A DNA stretch of 64,000 bases, from contig NZ_VCRO01000007.1 in assembly GCF_006007885.1 (NCBI RefSeq), positions 124,001 through 188,000 on the forward strand, in the 5' to 3' direction. Position 1 is the first letter of the stretch; every line of letters begins with the position of its first letter. Under the pieces are notes generated by a model, which was not told the origin of the DNA, did no database searches, and saw nothing but the letters and a program-made list of their open reading frames with translations. Origin of the DNA: Alteribacter natronophilus (lineage in GTDB: Bacteria; Bacillota; Bacilli; Bacillales; Salisediminibacteriaceae). This document shows positions 41,286 through 48,727 of this stretch, piece after piece. A program made the position numbers and the translations under genes.

Positions 41286-43136
41286 CTATTTTTTCTGATC
41301 GTCCGGTCCGTCTTTAAAGTCCTCGCCGAGATCTTCTTTTAAGTCCTCGTATACACGGTCTTTAATGTCGTCATAAACGTCTTCTTTGATGTCTTCATAG
41401 ACTTCCTCTTTAATATCCTCATACACTTCTTCTTTAATGTCCTCATAAACTTCGCTTTTGATGTCCTTATAGACGCGGTCTTTCATCTGACCATAGACAT
41501 CACCGGAGACTTCCTCCTTAACCTGCTTCGTCTGGCGTTTAGTCCTGCGGCGCCGTTCGATTTTCAGGTCTTTTCCCATCATGATGAGAAGTGAGACGAC
41601 CATCACACACATGATGATGGTAAAAGGAAGTGCTGCCACAATGGCGGCGGTCTGAAGACCTTCCAGTCCGTCACTGATCAGAAGCACGCTGGCTGTCCCG
41701 GCAATGAGGAATCCCCAGGCTACTTTTACCCAGAGTTTCGGGTTAAGACTTCCGTTACTCGTCATGGCACCGAGTACATAGGAAGCAGAGTCCGCCGAGG
41801 TAATGAAAAAGATGATGATAAGCGCCAGGGCAAGGATGCTCATAATCATACCGAGCGGCAGCTCCGCCAGTGTGGCAAAAAGCGCCACTTCAACGTTCTC
41901 CAGTACAAGGTCGCCCAACTGATCGTTACCGGCCATGATCATATCAACAGCCGTACCGCCGAATGCAGTAAACCAGATGGCCGCAAGAAGGGAAGGTACG
42001 ATAAGCACGCCGGCTACGAACTCGCGAATGGTACGCCCTCTGGAAATGCGGGCAATGAAGATGCCCATAAACGGCGCCCAGGAGATGTGCCACGCCCAGA
42101 AGAAAATCGTGTAGGTACCGAGCCATTCTCCATCACCGAATGGATCGAGATCCAGACTCATTTGAACTACGTTCGTCAAATAACCTCCTATCGTGGTGAC
42201 AACACTTTCGGCAATAAACAGTGTCGGTCCGAAGGTAATGACAAAAATAAGCAGAATCGCTGCGATCGTCAGGTTAATGACACTAAGTATACGGATTCCT
42301 TTGTTGACACCCGTCGCTGCTGATATGATAAACAGGAACGTTACGATCGTAATAATGACAGCCTGTGTAAGACCTGTATTCGGGATGGCGCCGTCACTCA
42401 GGTGCGACAGACCTCCGCTGATCTGCAGGGCACTGAGACCGAAAGTTGTGGCTACACCGGTAGAGGTGGCGAGCACAGCGAGCGTATCAATTCCCTTGCC
42501 GAATACCCCGTGTGTGTTCCGGCCCAGAATAGGCTTAAAGGCGGAACTGATGAGTGCAGGCTGGTCTTTTCTGAACTGAACATACCCGAGTGTAAGAGCA
42601 ACCAGGGAAAAGATGGCCCACGGGTGAAGTGCCCAGTGAAATACGCCATAACGGAGTCCGGCGTTCGCCTGCGTTCCTTCGTCGGCGTTTATATAGTCCG
42701 GGTGCGGGTCGAGATAGTAGAGAGCCGGTTCTGCAACGCCCCAGAAGACGAAACCCACACCAATCCCTGCCGAAAAGAGCATGCCCAGCCAGGTGTAGAA
42801 CTGGTACTCGGGTTTTTCGTCCGGCTTTCCGAGTTTCAGTTTCCCGAACGGACTGACAGCCAGGAAGAGGACAAAGGCAATAAAGAGGGCTGTGGCGAGC
42901 ATGTAGAACCACCCGAAGTTATCCAGTGTAGCACCCAGAGCAGTATTGGCTGTTGCCTCCAGATGACCCGGTGCCATGAACCCCCACAGGACGAAAAGTA
43001 AAACAATTGGTGCTGAAATGAAGAATACAATACCTGGTTTTTTCGTTTCATATTGAAATTTTCCCACGTTAAATTCATCCGAAATCGTTCCGGATGACCT
43101 CCTTTCGATGGCTTGTCCGAACTGATTTCTGAGCAT
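41286..43136 (-). CDS. BCCT-family betaine/choline transporter with octapeptide-repeat tail
   Basis: Up to 616 residues. Twelve-helix BCCT carrier for Na+-coupled uptake of betaine or a similar osmolyte; FFWAWHISWAPFMGIFIARISRGRT is the family signature and the GVGFVFWGVAEPALYYL region is in place. The C-terminal cytoplasmic tail has eight tandem octads of the form E-V-Y-E-D-I-K-E. B. subtilis OpuD is about 512 residues, so the tail is extra. The start is uncertain: ATG at 43136 has no ribosome site, while a strong AGGAGG at 43098-43103 has no ATG in frame within 15 nt. Confidence 0.88.
   Translation of the reverse strand: MLRNQFGQAIERRSSGTISDEFNVGKFQYETKKPGIVFFISAPIVLLFVLWGFMAPGHLEATANTALGATLDNFGWFYMLATALFIAFVLFLAVSPFGKLKLGKPDEKPEYQFYTWLGMLFSAGIGVGFVFWGVAEPALYYLDPHPDYINADEGTQANAGLRYGVFHWALHPWAIFSLVALTLGYVQFRKDQPALISSAFKPILGRNTHGVFGKGIDTLAVLATSTGVATTFGLSALQISGGLSHLSDGAIPNTGLTQAVIITIVTFLFIISAATGVNKGIRILSVINLTIAAILLIFVITFGPTLFIAESVVTTIGGYLTNVVQMSLDLDPFGDGEWLGTYTIFFWAWHISWAPFMGIFIARISRGRTIREFVAGVLIVPSLLAAIWFTAFGGTAVDMIMAGNDQLGDLVLENVEVALFATLAELPLGMIMSILALALIIIFFITSADSASYVLGAMTSNGSLNPKLWVKVAWGFLIAGTASVLLISDGLEGLQTAAIVAALPFTIIMCVMVVSLLIMMGKDLKIERRRRTKRQTKQVKEEVSGDVYGQMKDRVYKDIKSEVYEDIKEEVYEDIKEEVYEDIKEDVYDDIKDRVYEDLKEDLGEDFKDGPDDQKK
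41310..41501 (-). repeat. 24-bp coding repeat (eight octapeptide units) in the BCCT tail
   Basis: Eight units of 24 bp encode variants of EVYEDIKE; three central units are identical in protein. Charged and aromatic residues alternate with the octad period. Confidence 0.88.
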
Positions 43137-43330
43137 AACAGAATGCCCGTTCCAGGTAAAGTAAACCACCTGGTAAATCCTTATACCTACTTTCCCCAAA
43201 AGCAGGGGTAATCAAACGGGTTATTCCTTTTGGGGGCTTGTTTTCAGGGTGAAAGCTCTCCTCCATTAAGTAATATTGCAAAAGCAGCAGTCTATCCGAA
43301 AACAGCTGAAACGATAGAAGGAGACGACAC

Positions 43331-44305
43331 ATGATAGTACATGATCCGATTTACGGAAAAACAGAAATTAAAGGTGTCCTGGAAGACCTGATTCAGAGCA
43401 GTGCCATTCAGAGGCTGAAAAAAATCAGACAGGCGGGGGCGCCGGCATGTTTTAAAACAGAGTGGAACGTATCCCGCTATGACCATTCCATTGGAGTAAT
43501 GCTCCTTGTTCGCCGCCTGGGGGCAGGCCTGGAAGAGCAGGCAGCAGCGCTTCTTCATGACATCGGTCATACAGCCCTGTCCCACTTTGTGGACGTTGTA
43601 TATGAAAGGGGCGATGAAGATTACCATGAGCAGCTCGCAGGTGAATTGGTCGCCAACACAGAAATTCCCGATATTCTCCGGTCCCACGGGTTCACTCCTG
43701 ACCTGATTCTTAACGTGAACAGTGACCGGTATCCGCTTCTGGAGCAGCCGCTCCCGCACCTCTGTGCAGACCGGATCGACTACACACTGCGAGATCAGCA
43801 TCTTTATTTCGGGGTTCCCCTGGCCAGGGTGGAGGCGTTTCTTGGTTCACTCCGTGTCTCGGAGAGCGGGCTGATCTATGCAGATACCGAGGAGCAGGCC
43901 GAATGGTTCACCGCCTGCTTTTACGATGAAGTGGCGGGGTTTTTCATGGAGCCGTTCAACATTTATGCCAACCAGCTGTTAAAGCCCCTCGTCCGCGAGG
44001 CGATGGAGGAAGGCATTATAGAGAAGCGGGACTGGCTTTCAACTGACGGGGCGTTCCTTGATCAACTCGCCACCTACCCGCCTGCCAAAGAAGTGATGGA
44101 GCAGCTTGAAAACCCGCCTGCACTAAAGAAATGTCCGACGGATGCGGCAGACCTGGTTCACCGGGTAAAGCCCAGAATCATAGATCCTGACGTGCTTTAT
44201 AAAGGGGAGATAGTCCCTCTCTCCCGTGTATCCGGGGCATGCAGGAAGAGGAACCTGCAGGCATCAGGGCTGTTTGAGCAGGGGATCCGCGTGCAGGAGA
44301 GATAG
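43331..44305 (+). CDS. HD-domain phosphohydrolase
   Basis: 324 residues. HD metal site: His52 in RYDHSIG, His76-Asp77 in LLHDIGHTALSHF, and Asp in CADRIDYTLRD near 155. The order resembles YdhJ- and dGTPase-like HD proteins acting on nucleotides or phosphate esters; the substrate is unknown. ATG at 43331 follows GAAGGAG. Divergent from the BCCT gene and followed by a strong terminator. Confidence 0.85.
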   Translation: MIVHDPIYGKTEIKGVLEDLIQSSAIQRLKKIRQAGAPACFKTEWNVSRYDHSIGVMLLVRRLGAGLEEQAAALLHDIGHTALSHFVDVVYERGDEDYHEQLAGELVANTEIPDILRSHGFTPDLILNVNSDRYPLLEQPLPHLCADRIDYTLRDQHLYFGVPLARVEAFLGSLRVSESGLIYADTEEQAEWFTACFYDEVAGFFMEPFNIYANQLLKPLVREAMEEGIIEKRDWLSTDGAFLDQLATYPPAKEVMEQLENPPALKKCPTDAADLVHRVKPRIIDPDVLYKGEIVPLSRVSGACRKRNLQASGLFEQGIRVQER

Positions 44306-44309
44306 AAAA

Positions 44310-44349
44310 AGGCCCCTGAATCCGGTCAGCAGATTCAGGGGCCTTATTT
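44310..44349. terminator. Bidirectional terminator between HD and sortase genes
   Basis: GGCCCCTGAATC and GATTCAGGGGCC form a 12-bp perfect stem, followed by TTATTTTT. Confidence 0.92.
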
Positions 44350-45072
44350 TTAAGGGTTCAGTTCGGTAAACACCACGAGCCGTTCGCGGTGGGTGCGCTG
44401 TTCCCGGTCGAACTCACCGGTGCAGGTAATCAGATTCAGATTCCTGTCTGAGGAGCGTCCGAAGATTTTCTGAAGTGGCGCATCGTCATAAGGGTAGCTT
44501 TCCATCCCCGTCACGGTAAACACGAGGGGGCCGTCTTCCCCGTGGACAGTAATTTCGTCACCTTCTGTGAGATCCTTCAGGTCAAAAAATACAGCCGGTC
44601 CCTCACGGTCATCCACGTGGCCGGCAAGGACGGCATTACCGGTGGAACCGGGTTTTGCACCGCGGTTATACCAGCCAACGAGATCTCCGTCATCAGGGAC
44701 ATCCATCGCCCCTGTGTCTGTCAGGCCGAGAGATTCAATGTCTGCGTAGACACCGATGGCTGGAATTTCAACGGCTTCCGGCGTGATTCCCGAAACAGTG
44801 ACGGAAGAGGAATCGGGCTGCTCTTCTTCAGGGGCGGCTTCTGAATCACGGGCTGCGTTCCCCGTTTCTCCAGCAGAAGCGGAGAGTTCAGTTTCGGCCG
44901 GCGACGGGGCGTCCTCCTTCCCGGCTTCGTCTGCGCCGGCCTCAATGCTTCCTGAAACGGAGGAAACCCCTTCTTCTTTTTCCACAGAAGAAAGGTCTCC
45001 GTCCCCGCAGGCGGCTGTGATGAGAAGGGCTGTCGCCGGGAGCAGCAGGTGTTTCAGTTTACTGGTTTTCAA
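44350..45072 (-). CDS. Class F sortase with lipoprotein signal
   Basis: 240 residues. Sortase transpeptidase that joins cleaved LPxTG-like proteins to the cell wall. Catalytic His152 (VLAGHVDDREGPAVFF), Cys217 (LITCTGEFD) and Arg at 229 or 231 (HRERLVVF); the HVDDR...FF pattern is class F. The N-terminus ends in a lipobox (LLITAAC, Cys about 21), followed by an acidic Ser/Glu linker to about residue 95. The start is TTG at 45072, overlapping the upstream gene by 14 bp; an ATG further up would bury the signal. The upstream gene encodes a likely substrate. Confidence 0.85.
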   Translation of the reverse strand: MKTSKLKHLLLPATALLITAACGDGDLSSVEKEEGVSSVSGSIEAGADEAGKEDAPSPAETELSASAGETGNAARDSEAAPEEEQPDSSSVTVSGITPEAVEIPAIGVYADIESLGLTDTGAMDVPDDGDLVGWYNRGAKPGSTGNAVLAGHVDDREGPAVFFDLKDLTEGDEITVHGEDGPLVFTVTGMESYPYDDAPLQKIFGRSSDRNLNLITCTGEFDREQRTHRERLVVFTELNP

Positions 45073-45889
45073 GGACCGGTTTGCGCAGAAGCACAAATCC
45101 CATGGCGCCGGATGCAAGCAGGAGGACGATGATCATGCCTGCTGTGTAGCCGTTCTGGTCAGCCGTTCCGCCCATACCGGTTGCAGGCATTTCGGATGGC
45201 ATTTCATGGGATTCGTCAGCAAGGATAATTGTATCCAGGCCCGGTTCGCCGTCAGCGAAGCCTACTGCAAGTACAGTGTAAAGCATGTCGCCTGAGAGCT
45301 CAGTGCCGGAAAGGTCAAGGACAACGTCTTCAGTGCCGGATACGCGGACATCAAGGTCATATGTCCCTGGTTCAACTTCCTCATAGCCGGTTACGCCCGG
45401 GAATTCGGCGCCTTCAAACAGGATGTCGCCGCCTGCTGTCACATCAACGGCCGGAGCGTCAGGGGAAAGGTGACCGACGCGGACCCAGGCCATTCCTTCA
45501 GTCGCAGATGTTTCGTCTTCAATGACGTAAAGGTCGAGGTTCTCAAGTGTGTCGATTGCTGCAACAGTGTAGGCACCGCCTGCAGAGACTTCGAGATATG
45601 TTTCATAGACCGGTTCGTCGTGTTCACCGGCAGGATAAATGGCAACTTCGTGTTCACCGGCCGGGAGTTCTAAATAATCGGTCGCGTCTTTGAAATCTGC
45701 GCCTTCCACTACAACGTCACCGTTCACTGTTACGTCAACAGCCGGAGCGTCAGGGGAGGCGTGTACAATCCTTACCCAGGCGTCATTCTCATCGTAATCA
45801 TGACTGTCTGCAGCAGCGGTTACGGAAAACATCGAGAAAGCCAGAACACCGGACAGCATGGACAGTGATAAACGTTTAAACATTTTCAA
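45059..45889 (-). CDS. Surface protein with two DUF4397 domains and a sorting signal
   Basis: 276 residues. Signal peptide about 1-25. Two DUF4397 domains (about 30-120 and 125-220), each starting with a close match to AWVRIVHASPDAPAVDVTVNG. The tail has MPATG at 234-238, a hydrophobic helix and basic end (LLRKP): an LPxTG-type sorting signal with Met for Leu. The gene for its presumed sortase overlaps its 3' end. The TTG start at 45889 lies 9 nt after AGGAG; ATG at 45883 is the alternative. Sigma-B-type promoter upstream. Confidence 0.85.
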   Translation of the reverse strand: MKMFKRLSLSMLSGVLAFSMFSVTAAADSHDYDENDAWVRIVHASPDAPAVDVTVNGDVVVEGADFKDATDYLELPAGEHEVAIYPAGEHDEPVYETYLEVSAGGAYTVAAIDTLENLDLYVIEDETSATEGMAWVRVGHLSPDAPAVDVTAGGDILFEGAEFPGVTGYEEVEPGTYDLDVRVSGTEDVVLDLSGTELSGDMLYTVLAVGFADGEPGLDTIILADESHEMPSEMPATGMGGTADQNGYTAGMIIVLLLASGAMGFVLLRKPVLENQ

Positions 45890-45936
45890 ATGAATCATCT
45901 CCTGAAAGTTATTTGGTTTTGTTCCTGCGTTAACCT

Positions 45937-45962
45937 GTACCCGGGTTTTCAAAAGGTTAAAC
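45937..45962 (-). promoter_or_regulatory. Sigma-B-type promoter of the DUF4397-sortase pair
   Basis: On the minus strand GTTTAA (45957-45962), 14 bp, GGGTAC (45937-45942). Confidence 0.7.
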
Positions 45963-46145
45963 AATAGTTAAACAAAAATTGTACACTTTTATAATAAAAA
46001 CTTTATGTACGGTTAGTCAACAGAAGTGTCGGGATTTTCCCGGGGTTATATTGTGGGTGTTCAGTCAGATATATTCCTGCATTGGATTTTGAAGAAGGAA
46101 GAGGCGGGAATAAATAGAAAGGTATAAAACAAAGGAGTGGTTATT

Positions 46146-46487
46146 GTGTCAGATTCGATTTCATTTGAACAGTTTCTCGATGTGGAAATGCGGGTTGGTA
46201 CGATTCTGGAGGCAGAGCCTCTTGACGGCGCACGTAAGCCTGCTATTAAGATGAAAATTGATTTTGGTGAAGAAGGGGGCGTAAAGCAGTCCAGCGCCCA
46301 GGTGACGATGAGGTACACTCCCGATCAGCTTGTAGGCCGTCAGATCGTGGCGGTGACGAATTTTCCTCCGATGCGGATTGCCGGATTCAAGTCGGAAGTG
46401 CTTGTAATGGGGGCGGTTCCGGGAGAGGAGGATGTCGTTCTACTGGGGGTTGATGAACCCGTGGCGAACGGAACGAGAATCGGGTGA
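46146..46487 (+). CDS. csaA: CsaA-type tRNA-binding-domain protein
   Basis: 113 residues, a single EMAP/tRNA-binding OB domain: FLDVEMRVGTILEAEPLDGARKPAIKMKIDFG, then MGAVPGEEDVVLL. CsaA has chaperone-like activity linked to protein secretion in B. subtilis. The start is GTG at 46146, 8 nt after AGGAG; GTG at 46137 overlaps that site. It is followed after 25 bp by a DUF1801 gene on the same strand. Confidence 0.9.
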   Translation: MSDSISFEQFLDVEMRVGTILEAEPLDGARKPAIKMKIDFGEEGGVKQSSAQVTMRYTPDQLVGRQIVAVTNFPPMRIAGFKSEVLVMGAVPGEEDVVLLGVDEPVANGTRIG

Positions 46488-46512
46488 ATAACAGGAGGGG
46501 GGGGATAAGCGG

Positions 46513-46938
46513 ATGGGCTATGAACTGAAGACGAAGCAGAACGACGGGGATGTTTTTGCATGTATTGAGCTGGTGGAAAGTGAGAGGAAAAAAGCCGATG
46601 CCTACCGGCTTCTCGATCTGTTTTCGGAAACCACGGGTTATGAGGCGAAGATGTGGGGGGCGGGAATAATCGGCTTCGGCTCCTATAACTATAAATATGT
46701 TTCCGGTCATGAGGGACAGGCGCCCTTAACCGGATTTTCACCGAAAAAGACCAGGTTCAGTCTGTATATGGCAACCGGCGATCCGGAGCGGGAGAAGTTT
46801 CTCGATAAGCTCGGAAAGCATAAAGCAGGGAAGGCATGTGTGTACATCAATAAGCTGGAGGATGTAGATGAAGAGGTGCTGGTGGAAATGATCCGACGGT
46901 CGGTTTCCTGGCTAAAGGAAACGTATCCGGAGCGGTGA
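46513..46938 (+). CDS. DUF1801 family protein
   Basis: 141 residues. DUF1801 pattern: RLLDLFSETTGYEAKMWGAGIIGFGSYNYKY then FSPKKTRFSLYM and GKACVYINKLEDVDEEVL. Soluble alpha/beta protein of unknown role, related to YdhG/YdeI-like proteins. ATG at 46513. Likely an operon with csaA. Confidence 0.85.
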   Translation: MGYELKTKQNDGDVFACIELVESERKKADAYRLLDLFSETTGYEAKMWGAGIIGFGSYNYKYVSGHEGQAPLTGFSPKKTRFSLYMATGDPEREKFLDKLGKHKAGKACVYINKLEDVDEEVLVEMIRRSVSWLKETYPER

Positions 46939-46965
46939 TGCTCTGCAGTTTTTCCTTAGTAGAAA

Positions 46966-47201
46966 GAGGCTGAGACAGAAGTGTTTTCCAGACGAAAATC
47001 CAAACAATCAATATGCGGAGCAGGTAAATCGCTCCTGAAATATTCGCCGCTTTCCGCGGGAAGCGGATGAGCCTCCGCGTGCTTCGCACTGCGGGGTCTC
47101 ACCTGCGCTTTTCCTCCCGCAGGAGTCGGCGAATATTTCATCCGCTGGTCAGCTTTTTGTTCGGCTAATAATCTAAACACTTTCCTTGTGTTCCAGCCTC
47201 T
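46966..47201 (+). repeat. Interspersed repeat family B, full-length copy 2
   Basis: 236 bp between convergent genes. It has ends GAGGCTG...CAGCCTC, an inner inverted repeat TGAAATATTCGCCGC / GGCGAATATTTCA, and the same GC-rich core as the copy at 15005-15240. Non-coding and able to form a long hairpin. Confidence 0.9.
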
Positions 47202-47205
47202 CAGT

Positions 47206-48111
47206 TTACTGGGTTTCGATATTTTCATGAGGGGAGACGAGCCTGAAGGAGGCAGTGTCCTGAAGTTCATCTCCTACATACACGTCAACTTCGTATTCCC
47301 CTGATGACAGGTTGTGGTCGCCTGTATCCAGGAGGGGGATATTTATGCTGCTTGAGCGGAAGAACGTGTCGGACCGCTCGTAGACGAGCTCACGCTCTCC
47401 TTCACCGACCCGGTAAAGCTCCACATGGATGCCGTCAGTGCCGATCGGGTCCCCATTTTCATAGTAGAGAACGAGTCCCGAGCTGAACAGCTGAAAAACG
47501 GGTTCTTCTTCGATTTCCCACGGGGCGTCCGGGGTGTTCAATTCATCCATGTATACAAAGGCACCTTCCGGAAGGCCGGGGGAGTATTCCCACTCGGCAA
47601 GAAGGGTCCATGGGTATACGGCAAACACGATTACCACCGCGGGGGCAAAAACGGCTGAAATCCAGCTGGCCCCGGTCTGGGAAAATAAAGGCACCTGTGC
47701 ACGGTCAGGCTTCTGTGCCCGTTCGGCTTCCGCAGCTTTTCTTACTTTTGTTCCGTAAAGGGCATTCCCTTTCAGACCGGAAAGCAGGTGAAGAACCGTG
47801 AGAATGACGATGAAACCAATCAGCTCCAGTGGTGCGGTAATCCCGGTTGTGTACTGGATGTAAGGGAAAAAGGAAGCAGCTGTTGTAAACAGGACAAGTA
47901 TTGTAAAGTAAAGCGTCATCCAGCCATACATCCGCCGGTAGGCAAACCAGAACGGGGACACGAGCAGAGCCGCTGTGTTGAGGCCGGCATAACGTTCAGG
48001 CTGGCTGTGGGTCTGCCACTTGTCTTTGTAATATGTATCGTTTGATCCAATAATCCGGCTGATGCGCCTGTCTTCTTTTTTTAACAGTGATTTAAGGGTT
48101 CGGTCGTTCAT
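47206..48111 (-). CDS. DUF2628-like membrane protein
   Basis: 301 residues. The soluble N-terminus is followed by LLVSPFWFAYRRMYGWMTLYF and GNALYGTKVRK, the core of DUF2628, with about four helices (50-195). A C-terminal extracytoplasmic domain (about 200-301) is beta-rich (SGEYEVDVYVGDELQDTASFRLV), perhaps immunoglobulin-like. Function unknown. ATG at 48111 follows AAAGGAG. Confidence 0.75.
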   Translation of the reverse strand: MNDRTLKSLLKKEDRRISRIIGSNDTYYKDKWQTHSQPERYAGLNTAALLVSPFWFAYRRMYGWMTLYFTILVLFTTAASFFPYIQYTTGITAPLELIGFIVILTVLHLLSGLKGNALYGTKVRKAAEAERAQKPDRAQVPLFSQTGASWISAVFAPAVVIVFAVYPWTLLAEWEYSPGLPEGAFVYMDELNTPDAPWEIEEEPVFQLFSSGLVLYYENGDPIGTDGIHVELYRVGEGERELVYERSDTFFRSSSINIPLLDTGDHNLSSGEYEVDVYVGDELQDTASFRLVSPHENIETQ

Positions 48112-48213
48112 TGCGGAGCTCCTTTCGTATCAGGGAACCTCAAATTTCCCTTTCTCAGTTTACCACGTCCGACCTGGTATGCGCACGGGTTCCGGCTGCT
48201 GTCCTGAACGGCC

Positions 48214-48242
48214 TTGTCATTTTTTTCTTAACGGGGTATGAT
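48214..48242 (+). promoter_or_regulatory. SigA promoter of the argS leader
   Basis: TTGTCA (48214-48219), 17 bp, TATGAT (48237-48242). Confidence 0.75.
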
Positions 48243-48254
48243 ACAGAAAAGATA

Positions 48255-48484
48255 TGATACGAATTCCGCTGACGAAAAGAGTAGCCGGAAGGAAGCCTTC
48301 AGCGAGCCGGGGATGGTGTAAGCCCGGCGGAACCCTTCCGGTGAACCGCATTTCCGAGGACGCTGTCTGAGCCGGCAGCCGGGGTTATTCACCCCGTTAT
48401 CCGTAAGAGTGGTCGTTGTACAAATAGAGTGGCACCGCGGGCAGACACCCGTCTCTGTAAAAGGAGACGGGTGTCTGTTTTTTT
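48255..48484 (+). promoter_or_regulatory. T-box leader of argS
   Basis: Tail sequence AGAGTGGCACCGCGG (48426-48440) is the T-box that pairs with uncharged tRNA. Upstream is a Stem I-like structure (GACGAAAAGAGTAG near 48270, apical GGATGGTG near 48310). The presumed specifier loop, GTGAACCGCATTTCC near 48339-48354, can be read as CGC (Arg) followed by A, or as CCG (Pro); the argS context favours CGC. A terminator at 48443-48484 (GACACCCGTCTC / GAGACGGGTGTC plus T7) competes with the antiterminator. Confidence 0.88.
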
Positions 48485-48532
48485 GTAATGCTGTGTTCGT
48501 ATACATTGTTGTTATTAACCAAATTAATGATG

Positions 48533-48638
48533 CAGCGAAAGGCGGCGACTCCAGCGGGAATAGCATAAGCTGAAGACCCCGCAGGGCGTTTTTCCCGAGG
48601 AGGCTGAAGCGATGCCCGCGGAAAGCGTCCGCCTGCAG
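48533..48638 (+). repeat. Interspersed repeat family A, copy 3
   Basis: 106 bp, aligned without length difference to 38881-38986. It lies between the T-box terminator and the argS start codon, so it is part of the argS transcript leader. Confidence 0.85.
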
Positions 48639-48727
48639 GGTACTTTTCCGGCCTGAACCCGGAAAACGTTCGCCTCCAGCGACTGGTATAAAAGAAGAGA
48701 GCCAGACAGGAAAGGGAGACTGATCAG

